NCBI RefSeq assembly: GCF_019511345.1
Contig: NZ_JAEUAK010000017.1
Location: forward strand, 45,027 to 109,026
Origin: Rhizobium mesosinicum
GTDB lineage: Bacteria; Pseudomonadota; Alphaproteobacteria; Rhizobiales; Rhizobiaceae
Length of the DNA stretch: 64,000 nucleotides
Direction of reading: 5' to 3'
Below the pieces are notes generated by a model. It worked only from the letters and a program-made list of their open reading frames with translations. It did no database searches and was not told where the DNA came from. Positions 51,088 through 59,738 of the stretch are shown here, in pieces; position 1 is the first letter of the stretch; every line of letters begins with the position of its first letter. The position numbers were made by a program, and so were the translations under genes.

Positions 51088-53397
51088 TTATTTTCGCTTC
51101 ATCGCTTCGGCGAGCGCCGCGCCGAAAGCGCCTTGGCTCTGCGGCTTGGATTGTATTGGCTTGCGATCGTGTTGCGGGCGCGAGCCTGAATTTCCACGCG
51201 ACTCACCACGTGGCGAACCGGCTGGAGCACCGTCATCCTTGCGCATGGAGAGGCCGATCCGCTTGCGCTTCACGTCGACTTCGACCACGCGAACCTTGAC
51301 CACATCGCCGGCCTTCACGATTTCGTGAGGATCCTTGATGAAGCGGTCGGCGAGCTGCGAAACATGGACGAGCCCATCCTGATGCACGCCGATATCGACG
51401 AAGGCACCGAAGGCAGCGACGTTGGTCACCGTGCCTTCCAACGTCATGCCCGGCTTCAGATCGCCGATTTCGTTGATGCCTTCGGCAAAGGTCGCGGTCT
51501 TGAAGCTCGGGCGCGGATCCCGGCCCGGCTTATCCAGTTCAGCGATAATATCCTTGACCGTCGGAAGGCCGAACTTCTCGTCGATGAACTTGCGCGGATC
51601 GAGCGCTTTCAGGGTGACGCTGTCGCCCATCAGCGAGCGCAGATCACGGCCACAGGCGGCGACGATCTTCTTTGCCACGCCATAGGCTTCCGGATGCACG
51701 GAGGAGGCATCGAGCGGCTCCTTGCCGTTTGGGATGCGCAGGAAGCCTGCCGCCTGCTCGAAGGTGCGCTGGCCGAGGCGGGCGACCTTCAGCAAGTCCT
51801 TGCGGCTTTCAAAGGCGCCATTCTGGTCTCGGTGCAGCACGATCGCATCGGCAATCGAACGACCAAGACCGGATACGCGCGACAGCAGCGGCGCCGATGC
51901 CGTGTTCAGATCGACGCCGACGGCATTCACGGCATCTTCGACCACCGCGTCGAGCGAACGGGAAAGCTTCGTCTGATCGACATCGTGCTGATATTGGCCG
52001 ACGCCGATCGATTTCGGCTCGATCTTGACGAGTTCGGCGAGCGGGTCCTGCAGACGGCGCGCGATGGAAACGGCGCCGCGCAGCGACACATCCAACTGCG
52101 GGAATTCGGCGGCAGCGGTTTCCGAAGCCGAGTAGACAGAAGCGCCGGCTTCCGAGACGATGACCTTGGTGGGTTTGGGAGCCGGAAGGGCCGCGAGCAA
52201 ATCGGCCACCAGCTTTTCCGTCTCACGGCTGCCGGTGCCGTTGCCGATGGCGATCAGTTCGACATTGTACTTGCGGATGAGGGCGGCGAGCTCGGCCTGG
52301 GTGCCGCGCACGTCATTCTTCGGCGGGAACGGATAGACCGTGGTCGTATCGAGCAGCTTCCCGGTGCCATCGATGATCGCGACCTTGACGCCGGTGCGGA
52401 TGCCTGGATCGAGGCCCATCGTGGCGCGCGAGCCGGCGGGAGCCGCCAACAGCAGATCCTTGAGATTGCGCGCAAAGACGTGGATCGCCTCTTCCTCCGC
52501 CCTTTCGCGTAACTCGCGCATCAGGTCGAGAGATAGCGACATGGAGAGCTTGACGCGCCAGGTCCAGCTTGCGACATCCATCAGCCAGCGGTCTCCGGGA
52601 CGGGTTGCACCGATTTCGTAGGCGGTGGCGATCATGCGCTCGACCGGCTTGTTCGGTGAGGCGATCTCGGCATCGGTCTCGATCGTGAGGGTCAGCACTT
52701 CCTCGTTCCAGCCGCGCAGCATGGCAAGCGCGCGGTGGCCGGGAGCCGTCGCCCAACGTTCGGAATGATCGAAATAATCGGAGAACTTTTCGCCGGTGGC
52801 TTCCTTGCCTTCGACCACCTTCGCCTTCAAGAGCGCGGCATTGCGCATATGGGCACGCAGCTTGCCGAGCAGATCGGCATTTTCGGCAAAACCTTCGGCA
52901 ACGATGTCGCGGGCACCTTCGAGGGCCGTTTTCACATCCGGAACGTCAGCCGTGATGTAGGCCTCTGCCTGCGCGGCCGGATCCTTGCCACGATCAGCGA
53001 GGATCGCTTCTGCAAGCGGGCCAAGGCCACGCTCGCGGGCAATCTCGGCGCGGGTGCGGCGCTTCGGCTTGTAGGGCAGGTAGAGGTCTTCCAATTCGGC
53101 CTTGGTGGCGGCGCCCGAAAGCTTCGCCATCAGCTCATCCGTCATCCTGCCCTGGCCAGTGATGGATTCGATGATCGTATCGCGGCGGGATTCGAGCTCG
53201 CGCAGATAGACAAGCCGCTCGGCCAGCGTGCGCAGCTGCGTATCGTCAAGGCCGCCCGTCACTTCCTTGCGGTAGCGGGCGATGAACGGCACCGTCGCGC
53301 CCTCGTCCAGCAGCTCGATCGCCGCCTTGGCCTGATCGGGCCTGGCATTGATTTCAGCGGAGATACTTGCTGCGAGCGAACGAAGGTCAGCGGCCAT
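51088..53397 (-). CDS. tex: Tex-family transcription accessory protein
   Basis: This 769-residue protein is an RNA-binding transcription factor-like protein. In order: the N-terminal helical Tex region (ARYRKEVTGGLDDTQLRTLAERL), a YqgF/RNase-H-like domain (TMGLDPGIRTGVKVAIIDGTGK), helix-hairpin-helix motifs (VGVDLNTASAPLLSRVSGLGRSIA), and a C-terminal S1 domain (GMTLEGTVTNVAAFGAFVDIG, then GLVHVSQL) followed by a basic tail. Tex affects transcription fidelity and gene expression of toxin or stress genes in several bacteria. It stands divergent from glyS. Confidence 0.96.
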   Translation of the reverse strand: MAADLRSLAASISAEINARPDQAKAAIELLDEGATVPFIARYRKEVTGGLDDTQLRTLAERLVYLRELESRRDTIIESITGQGRMTDELMAKLSGAATKAELEDLYLPYKPKRRTRAEIARERGLGPLAEAILADRGKDPAAQAEAYITADVPDVKTALEGARDIVAEGFAENADLLGKLRAHMRNAALLKAKVVEGKEATGEKFSDYFDHSERWATAPGHRALAMLRGWNEEVLTLTIETDAEIASPNKPVERMIATAYEIGATRPGDRWLMDVASWTWRVKLSMSLSLDLMRELRERAEEEAIHVFARNLKDLLLAAPAGSRATMGLDPGIRTGVKVAIIDGTGKLLDTTTVYPFPPKNDVRGTQAELAALIRKYNVELIAIGNGTGSRETEKLVADLLAALPAPKPTKVIVSEAGASVYSASETAAAEFPQLDVSLRGAVSIARRLQDPLAELVKIEPKSIGVGQYQHDVDQTKLSRSLDAVVEDAVNAVGVDLNTASAPLLSRVSGLGRSIADAIVLHRDQNGAFESRKDLLKVARLGQRTFEQAAGFLRIPNGKEPLDASSVHPEAYGVAKKIVAACGRDLRSLMGDSVTLKALDPRKFIDEKFGLPTVKDIIAELDKPGRDPRPSFKTATFAEGINEIGDLKPGMTLEGTVTNVAAFGAFVDIGVHQDGLVHVSQLADRFIKDPHEIVKAGDVVKVRVVEVDVKRKRIGLSMRKDDGAPAGSPRGESRGNSGSRPQHDRKPIQSKPQSQGAFGAALAEAMKRK

Positions 53398-53635
53398 GAG
53401 ATTTCCTGCGGTTGGTTAGGGTGGGCGGACCATAGCGACGAAAAGCGGCAAGGCAATGCCTCCCGCCGCTTTCCACAGCTGAAGGCAGCGCTCCCAGCGA
53501 TTTAAGAGGCATGACTGAGGCGCAATTGAGCCTTCTTCTTCCTGTTTTTGCGGTTGTGCAGATGCGGCATTCTTTGGTAGCAGAGGCGACCATTTTTGAT
53601 TGCCCCTGCCCTGCAGGCGCCAGGAAAAGAGTACC

Positions 53636-55813
53636 ATGCCGAACCTGCTTCTCGAACTTCGCTCCGAAGAGATCCCCGCCCGCATGCAGCGCAAGGCCGC
53701 CGGCGATCTCAAGAAGCTCCTGACCGATGCCCTGGTGGAAGCAGGCCTGACCTATGAGGGTGCGCGCGAATACTGGACGCCGCGCCGCCTCGCGCTCGAT
53801 ATTCACGGCCTGACCGCCCGCTCCGCCGATATTCGCGAAGAGCGCAAGGGGCCGCGCACCGACGCCAATGAAAAGGCGATCGAAGGCTTCCTGCGCGGCG
53901 CCGGCCTTTCCTCGATTGCCGAGGCGCAGGTCGTCAGCGACCCGAAGAAGGGCGATTTCTACGTCGCCGTCATTTCCAAGCCCGGCCGCGGCGCGGAAGA
54001 GATCATCGCCGAAGTGATGCCCGGCATCATCAGGGATTTTCCCTGGCCGAAGTCGATGCGCTGGGGCAAGGCCTCTTCGCAGCCCGGTTCGCTGCGCTGG
54101 GTTCGACCGCTGCAGTCGATCGTCTGCACTTTCGGCAGCGAGCATGAAGAAACCGTCGTCATTCCTTTCGAGATCGACGGCATCGTCGCCTCCAACGTGA
54201 CCTACGGCCACCGTTTCCATGCGCCTGATGCCATCACCGTCAAGCGCTTCGACGACTATGTCTCGAGCCTCGAAAAGGCGAAGGTCATCCTCGATGCGGA
54301 GCGGCGCAAGGACATCATCCTGCATGACGCCCGCGATATCGCTTTTGCGAGCGGGCTGGAACTGGTCGAGGACGAGGGCCTGCTGGAAGAGGTTTCCGGC
54401 CTCGTCGAATGGCCGCAGGTGCTGATGGGCTCCTTCGAGGAGGATTACCTTTCGATCCCCTCCGAGATCATCCGTCTGACCATCAAGACGAACCAGAAGT
54501 GCTTCGTCACCCGCAAACAGGGCGAAGAGACGCTTTCGAACAAGTTCATCCTCGTCTCCAATATCCAGGCAACGGACGGCGGCAAGGAGATCATTCACGG
54601 CAACGGCAAGGTCGTGCGTGCCCGCCTGTCCGACGCGCTGCATTTCTGGAAGCGCGACCAGGGAAGCCTGCCGGACCTCGAAACGCTGGAAGCCTCCGCC
54701 AAGAAATTCAGCCTTGACCTCGCCAAGCCGCTCGACCAGCGCATGGCCAAGCTCGATGCACTTCACGTCACCTTCCATGCCAAGCTCGGCACGCAGGGCG
54801 ATCGCGTCGAACGCATCCGCGCGATGGCCACCAAGATCGCCATGCCTGTCGGCGCCGATTACAAGGTCGTGGACCGCGCCGCGGTTCTCTGTAAGGCGGA
54901 CCTGCGCACCGAAGCCGTCGGCGAATTCCCGGAACTGCAGGGCGTCATGGGCCGCAAATATGCGGCGCTGCAGGGAGAAGACGTCTCCGTTTCCACCGCG
55001 ATCGAAGACCATTACAAGCCGCAGGGTCCGTCTGACCGCGTGCCCGACGACAAGGTGGCGATCACTGTAGCGCTCGCCGACAAGCTCGATACCCTCATCG
55101 GTTTCTGGGCAATCGACGAGAAGCCGACCGGCTCGAAGGACCCGTTTGCGCTTCGCCGTGCGGCGCTCGGCATCATCCGCATCCTGCTTGAAAAGCGTGC
55201 CCGCGTGACGCTCTTGCCGCGTATCGTCTCGCATATGCAGCGCATCGATATGGATATTGGCGCGAATGTCGATACCGACGACCTGACGCGGCAGTTAGAT
55301 CTGCTCTCCTTCTTCCACGACCGCCTGAAGGTCTATCTGCGCGAACAGGGTGCTCGCTACGACCTCATCGACGCCGTGCTGACACCTGAATCCGACGACC
55401 TCTTGATGGTGGCCCGTCGCGTGGAGGCGCTGACGGCCTTCATCACCTCGGAAGACGGCATCAACCTGCTGGCCGGTACCAAGCGCGCCACGCAGCTTCT
55501 GGCGGCCGAGGAGAAGAAGGGCACGGTTGTCGCCGACGGCGTTTCCGAGGCGTTGCTGAAGCTTGACACCGAGAAGGAACTGTTCGCCGCCATCACCAAG
55601 GCTTCGTCGGAAGCTGCCGGCGCGGTCGCGCATGAAGACTTCCGCTCGGCCATGGAAGCGCTGTCGAAGCTGCGTGCTCCCGTCGACCGTTTCTTCACCG
55701 ATGTGCTGGTCAACGATGAGGATGCCGCGATCCGCGCCAACCGCCTCGCCCTCTTGCGGATGATCCGTGCGGCGACGGGGACAGTCGCGGACTTTTCGAA
55801 GATCGCGGGCTAA
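53636..55813 (+). CDS. glyS: Glycyl-tRNA synthetase beta subunit
   Basis: This 725-residue beta subunit of the alpha2-beta2 glycyl-tRNA synthetase binds tRNA and has a C-terminal anticodon-binding domain. N-terminal LLLELRSEEIPARMQ is the family start; LRWVRPLQSIVCTFG, FRHP-like blocks (GHRFHAPDAIT), NKFILVSNIQATDGGKEIIHGN and RHFTHFDF-like regions follow, then DALSKLRAPVDRFFTDVLVN. The ATG at 53636 has GGAAAAGAG upstream. The partner alpha subunit gene glyQ is not in the window directly upstream as it often is. Confidence 0.95.
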   Translation: MPNLLLELRSEEIPARMQRKAAGDLKKLLTDALVEAGLTYEGAREYWTPRRLALDIHGLTARSADIREERKGPRTDANEKAIEGFLRGAGLSSIAEAQVVSDPKKGDFYVAVISKPGRGAEEIIAEVMPGIIRDFPWPKSMRWGKASSQPGSLRWVRPLQSIVCTFGSEHEETVVIPFEIDGIVASNVTYGHRFHAPDAITVKRFDDYVSSLEKAKVILDAERRKDIILHDARDIAFASGLELVEDEGLLEEVSGLVEWPQVLMGSFEEDYLSIPSEIIRLTIKTNQKCFVTRKQGEETLSNKFILVSNIQATDGGKEIIHGNGKVVRARLSDALHFWKRDQGSLPDLETLEASAKKFSLDLAKPLDQRMAKLDALHVTFHAKLGTQGDRVERIRAMATKIAMPVGADYKVVDRAAVLCKADLRTEAVGEFPELQGVMGRKYAALQGEDVSVSTAIEDHYKPQGPSDRVPDDKVAITVALADKLDTLIGFWAIDEKPTGSKDPFALRRAALGIIRILLEKRARVTLLPRIVSHMQRIDMDIGANVDTDDLTRQLDLLSFFHDRLKVYLREQGARYDLIDAVLTPESDDLLMVARRVEALTAFITSEDGINLLAGTKRATQLLAAEEKKGTVVADGVSEALLKLDTEKELFAAITKASSEAAGAVAHEDFRSAMEALSKLRAPVDRFFTDVLVNDEDAAIRANRLALLRMIRAATGTVADFSKIAG

Positions 55814-55824
55814 CGGCCGACAAA

Positions 55825-55856
55825 CAAAAAATGGGGCCGAACGGCCCCATTTTTTG
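55825..55856. terminator. Bidirectional terminator after glyS
   Basis: ATGGGGCC-GAAC-GGCCCCAT stem with four-base loop and A/T-runs on both sides (AAAAAA left, TTTTTT right). It ends glyS and the convergent tautomerase gene. Confidence 0.9.
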
Positions 55857-55866
55857 CTTTTTGCCC

Positions 55867-56076
55867 TCATCGCCCCTTTTGCATTTTGGCGATGGTGAGC
55901 GTTTCGCCTGCGCGACCATAACCGCCGTCGACGACCTCGTCGACGAGGACCATGGTATAGGGGCGGACGCCCTCTCCGAAAAAGTCGACGAACATGGCCG
56001 TCGTGCGGAGAATGATATCCTCCTTCTGCTCTGCAGTCAGAGTACCCTCGGGAAACTTGTAGTTTGCGAATGGCAT
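55867..56076 (-). CDS. 4-oxalocrotonate tautomerase family protein
   Basis: This 69-residue protein begins MPFANYKFPEG, so after removal of Met the catalytic Pro-1 is exposed as in the tautomerase superfamily. The sequence TLTAEQKEDIILRTTAMFVDFFGEGVRPYTMVLVDEV matches the family fold; a C-terminal GYGRAGETLTI is present. Substrates range from oxalocrotonate to unknown. It is divergent from the LysR regulator with 97 bases between, implying that the LysR protein may control it. Confidence 0.92.
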   Translation of the reverse strand: MPFANYKFPEGTLTAEQKEDIILRTTAMFVDFFGEGVRPYTMVLVDEVVDGGYGRAGETLTIAKMQKGR

Positions 56077-56147
56077 GATGAGCTCCTGCCTGGTTTGCGT
56101 TATGACCCGGCAAGCTTAGCGGCATCGGCAGCATGCTTGAAATTGAT

Positions 56148-56166
56148 ATGAAGTATGTGCATTCAT
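56148..56166. promoter_or_regulatory. LysR operator candidate between tautomerase and LysR genes
   Basis: ATGAA-GTATGTGCA-TTCAT is an inverted repeat with perfect five-base arms, eight bases before the lysR start codon. LysR-type factors usually bind T-N11-A dyads close to their own divergent promoters, which this position suits. Confidence 0.45.
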
Positions 56167-56173
56167 CCATGCT

Positions 56174-57088
56174 ATGGATTTGCACGGAATCGATCTCAAC
56201 CTGCTCGTCGCTTTCGACGCGCTCATGAAGGAACGGAGCGTGACGAAGGCTGGCATTCGCATCGGCCGCACGCAACCCGCTATGAGCGCTGCGCTCGCGC
56301 GGTTGCGCGGCCTTCTCGGGGACGAGCTTCTGGTGCGGGGGCCGCAGGGCCTGCAACCAACACCAAGAGCGCTGGATCTCGCCGAACCGTTGTCGCGTGC
56401 TCTTGCCGACATCCAGCGCACACTCGATTTCACCCAGGCGTTCGATCCCGTGACCTCGTCTGCCACCTTCACGATCGGTCTCTCCGATCATCCGACTTTC
56501 GCGCTTTTGCCGCAACTCGCTGCGCATCTTGCCAAGGCGGCTCCGGATGCGACATTGCAGGTCCGGAATTTCAGCGCGCGTGACGATGCCATCGATCTCC
56601 TGGATGCCGGAGAGGTCGATGTAACGGTGGGCGTGCCGGCAACGAAAACCGGACGTATTCTGACCCAGCCTCTGTTCGAGGAGAGTTTCGTCTGTATCGT
56701 CAGGAAGGATCATCCGGCTGCACAAAGAGCGCTCGATCTCGGCGCCTTTCTGGCTCTCCCACACCTGCTCGTCTCACCTGAGAACGAGCGTTTCGGCCAT
56801 GTCGATGCAGCGCTGACCAAGAGTGGACTTCAGCGGCGGCTTGCACTGACCCTTCCCAATATGTATGCCGCGCCGCTCTTGATTGCCCGCTCCGATATGA
56901 TCGCCACCCTGATGGCCGGTGTCGTGGCAGCCTCCGGCCATGCGGACGAACTTGCCTCCTTTGAGCCGCCCCTCATGCTCGAGCCCATCCCCTTTGTCAT
57001 GTCGTGGCATCGGCGCAACGATTCACATCCGGCGCAGCGGTGGTTCCGGACTTGCGTTGCCGAGGCTGCGCCCGACGTCAGGCGGTGA
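56174..57088 (+). CDS. LysR family transcriptional regulator
   Basis: This 304-residue regulator has the winged helix-turn-helix near residues 8-60 (LVAFDALMKERSVTKAGIRIGRTQPAMSAALARLR) and a periplasmic-binding-type effector domain after about 90. The DNA-binding helix sequence resembles the NodD-like branch in the LNLLVAFDALM opening. The effector is unknown. It is divergent from the small tautomerase gene, its most likely target. Confidence 0.94.
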   Translation: MDLHGIDLNLLVAFDALMKERSVTKAGIRIGRTQPAMSAALARLRGLLGDELLVRGPQGLQPTPRALDLAEPLSRALADIQRTLDFTQAFDPVTSSATFTIGLSDHPTFALLPQLAAHLAKAAPDATLQVRNFSARDDAIDLLDAGEVDVTVGVPATKTGRILTQPLFEESFVCIVRKDHPAAQRALDLGAFLALPHLLVSPENERFGHVDAALTKSGLQRRLALTLPNMYAAPLLIARSDMIATLMAGVVAASGHADELASFEPPLMLEPIPFVMSWHRRNDSHPAQRWFRTCVAEAAPDVRR

Positions 57089-57120
57089 CCTCAGCATGAA
57101 TATCCAGTAAAGCTCATCCC

Positions 57121-57642
57121 ATGGTGTCCAAGATCCTCGTCAGTGCCTGTCTCATGGGCCACGCCGTCCGATATGACGGCGGCGCCAAGCCGCTCGCCCA
57201 TCCGGCAATCGAACGCTGGATGCAGGAAGGGCTGGTCGTGACGATCTGTCCGGAAATGTCAGCCGGTATGCCGGTGCCGCGGCCGCCGGCCGAAATCGGC
57301 GATGCGACTGATGGCGAGGATGTGCTGGCAGGAACCGGCCGCGTCGTGGAATTGACCGGTGGCGACGTGACCGAGGAATTCCTGCGGGCGGCGGAAAATG
57401 CCGTACGGCTTGCGACCGATAACGGCTGCCGCTATGCGCTGCTGATCGACGGCAGCCCGTCCTGCGGTTCCGGCTTCATCTATGACGGCTCCTTCTCGGG
57501 CAGCCTGCGGGCCGGCAACGGCGTTACCGCGGCGGCGCTGAAGCAGGCAGGCCTCGAAGTCTTCTCTGACCGCGAGATCGATCAGCTCATCGAACGCATC
57601 GGCCCCAACAGCACGGCCGCCGAGGATTCCGGCGGCCGCTAA
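57121..57642 (+). CDS. DUF523 domain-containing protein
   Basis: This 173-residue protein shows the DUF523 pattern: LVSACLMGHAVRYDGGAK, a CPE block (ICPEMSAGMPVPRPPAEI), and the central LLIDGSPSCGSGFIYDG. Conserved cysteines suggest metal or thiol chemistry; no function is established. The last residues beyond the domain (about NSTAAEDSGGR) are at the edge of the tandem repeat that includes the downstream chemoreceptor: the final four codons and stop lie in the repeat. Confidence 0.92.
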   Translation: MVSKILVSACLMGHAVRYDGGAKPLAHPAIERWMQEGLVVTICPEMSAGMPVPRPPAEIGDATDGEDVLAGTGRVVELTGGDVTEEFLRAAENAVRLATDNGCRYALLIDGSPSCGSGFIYDGSFSGSLRAGNGVTAAALKQAGLEVFSDREIDQLIERIGPNSTAAEDSGGR

Positions 57643-58877
57643 TTACTTTCGTAATAAAATAGCTTTTGATCGCCCCGTCTTTAAGCGGCGCGGCGACCCT
57701 GATGCATGGCGGGCGCTACTGCGGCGTTGCCGACGCGGAAGCCTCTGATGAGGCCGAGCAGTTCGTCGGTATCGGCAGCCAGCGTTTCGGCCGATGCCGT
57801 GGTCTCTTCGGCCATGGCGGCATTCTGCTGGGTGGCGGCGTCGAGCTGGTTCATCGACGACGAGATCGAGCGCAGCGTCGTATCCTGTTCGGAGGCGCTG
57901 TGGGCGATCTTGGCGACGATTTCGTTGGCAGCCTTGATCTGATCGGAGATGCGCTTCAGCGCTTCGCCTGCCTCGCCGACGAGGCGGACACCATGGTCGA
58001 CCTGGCTGGACGAGCGGGCGATCTGATCCTTGATCTCCTTGGCGGCAGCTGCCGAGCGCTGGGCCAGTTCACGCACTTCCTGAGCGACGACGGCAAAGCC
58101 CTTGCCGCTTTCGCCGGCGCGGGCTGCCTCGACACCGGCGTTCAGCGCCAGGAGGTTCGTCTGGAAGGCGATCTCGTCGATGACGCCGATGATCTTGGTG
58201 ATCTCCGACGAGGACTTTTCGATGCCGCTCATGGCTTCGATCGCCTGAGTGACGATCGCATCGCTGTGGGTGGCTTCGGTCGAGACCGAGTGAACCCGCT
58301 TGCTGGCTTCATGGGCGCCATCGGCGGTCTGGCGAACGGCGACGGTCAGCTCGTCGAGAGCAGCCGAGGTTTCTTCCAGGCTGGCGGCCTGGCGCTCAGT
58401 GCGCTGCGACAGTTCGTTTGAGGCGCGGCGGATCTCTTCCTTGGCGACACCGATATCACCGCCCTTGGCGCTGACCTGGGCCATGGCGGCTTCCAGATGC
58501 GAGAGCGCATCGTTGAAGTTGTCGCGCAATGCCGCGTATTTCTGGCCGATGTCGGCGCAGCGCACCGTCAGGTCGCCGCGGGCGATCTGTTCCAGTGCCT
58601 GGCCGATGGTGCTGACGACGCGGGCCTGCAGCGAGGCTTCGTCCTGCTGATGGCGCAGGTTGGTCTCACGCTCGCTTTCGAGCGCCAGCTGCTGGGCAGC
58701 CTCGCGCTCTGACATCGCGTGACGTTCCCTGATCTTCTCCTGCAGCGACTGCGTCGCCTTCGCCATCATGCCGACCTCGTTGTTCATCCCCGTATGCGGG
58801 ATGGCAATCGAGACATCTTCTTCGGCGACAGCCTGCAGAGCGTTGTGAACGTCTTTCAGAGGGTTCGATATGCCGCG
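57628..58877. repeat. 1250-bp direct repeat, copy 1
   Basis: This block is about 99 percent identical to 59730-60979 (offset 2102). I count about a dozen substitutions; all those inside coding sequence are synonymous. It holds the 3' end of DUF523 and the last 399 codons of the first tandem chemoreceptor, plus its 3' flank. Confidence 0.92.
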
Positions 58878-59504
58878 AATGACCAGATAGGCGGCGACAA
58901 GGGCGAAGAAGAACAGGACGATGGTGCCAGACAGCGCGGACAGAATCTTGTTGTTCACCTGGGCATCGAGGTCGTCCATGTAGACGCCGGTGCAGACGAC
59001 CACCTTCCAGGGGTCGAAGGCCAGTGCGTAGGCCGTCTTACGATAATCGCCAACGGGCTGGCCCGGTTTGGCTGTGGAATAATATTCGACGAGACCGCCG
59101 CCCTGCTGCCCAACCTTGACCAGCTCTTCGCGATAGAGCTTGCCCTTGCTGTCCGGCTGACCCTTGTTGATCTGCCCGATCTTGGAGGTGTCATAGTGGA
59201 ATATCATCTTGACGTCGTAGCCATAGCCGAAGAAATAGCCATCCGGGTCGTATTTCATCCCGTTGACGGTGGCATAGGCCTGCTTCTGGGCGTCTTCCAG
59301 CGTCATTTCGCCCGAAGTCACCTTTGCCTGATAGAGCTTGAGAACGGAGACCGCAGACTGGGCTTCCGAACGCAGCATGTCATAGCGTTCCTTGTAGATC
59401 GCATTGACCGAGGAGCGGACCTGGAGGGTGGTCGCGATCGCAAACGCGATCATCAGGCCGATGACCAGCAATATAAGCTGCTTCGATATTTTCAAATTTT
59501 TCAT
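57681..59504 (-). CDS. Methyl-accepting chemotaxis protein with sCache-type sensor (tandem copy A)
   Basis: This is a 607-residue chemoreceptor. TM1 near 8-28, then a single-Cache periplasmic domain (about 33-185; DPDGYFFGYGYDVKMIFH, LAFDPWKVVVCTGVYMDDL), TM2 near 187-208, two HAMP-like stretches, and the cytoplasmic signalling hairpin with IAFQTNLLALNAGVEAARAGE. From residue 209 to the end it is identical to the neighbouring receptor; before that the two differ widely. No CheR-tether pentapeptide is present at the C-terminus (GRRAA). ATG at 59504 has GCGAGG upstream. Confidence 0.95.
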   Translation of the reverse strand: MKNLKISKQLILLVIGLMIAFAIATTLQVRSSVNAIYKERYDMLRSEAQSAVSVLKLYQAKVTSGEMTLEDAQKQAYATVNGMKYDPDGYFFGYGYDVKMIFHYDTSKIGQINKGQPDSKGKLYREELVKVGQQGGGLVEYYSTAKPGQPVGDYRKTAYALAFDPWKVVVCTGVYMDDLDAQVNNKILSALSGTIVLFFFALVAAYLVIRGISNPLKDVHNALQAVAEEDVSIAIPHTGMNNEVGMMAKATQSLQEKIRERHAMSEREAAQQLALESERETNLRHQQDEASLQARVVSTIGQALEQIARGDLTVRCADIGQKYAALRDNFNDALSHLEAAMAQVSAKGGDIGVAKEEIRRASNELSQRTERQAASLEETSAALDELTVAVRQTADGAHEASKRVHSVSTEATHSDAIVTQAIEAMSGIEKSSSEITKIIGVIDEIAFQTNLLALNAGVEAARAGESGKGFAVVAQEVRELAQRSAAAAKEIKDQIARSSSQVDHGVRLVGEAGEALKRISDQIKAANEIVAKIAHSASEQDTTLRSISSSMNQLDAATQQNAAMAEETTASAETLAADTDELLGLIRGFRVGNAAVAPAMHQGRRAA

Positions 59505-59707
59505 AATGCCTCGCAACGGGAATGAGTAGCTGCATTCCGGTGCGGTTTTCTACCGCCTGTGCGAGCGCGCCGGACAAAGGCGACGCATCTACCGCTGCTA
59601 AAGGAACATGCTGCGACCGGTTAGCTACGATTGGCATCCATCCTATAATAAAACTTTAATTTTATTAGATTTTTGACGAAATTTCCCTAAAAATCGAGGG
59701 GTGCGCC

Positions 59708-59738
59708 AAAAAAAGCCGCCAGATCTTCATCCGGCGGC
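59708..59738 (-). terminator. Terminator of chemoreceptor copy B
   Basis: On the minus strand GCCGCCGGAT-GAAG-ATCTGGCGGC forms a stem (one G-T wobble) and is followed by TTTTTTT. One arm lies inside the direct repeat and the other just outside it. Confidence 0.75.

Noticed and set aside
53387..55234. 615-codon minus-strand open frame
   Set aside because: It is antisense to glyS; no domain or ribosome site.
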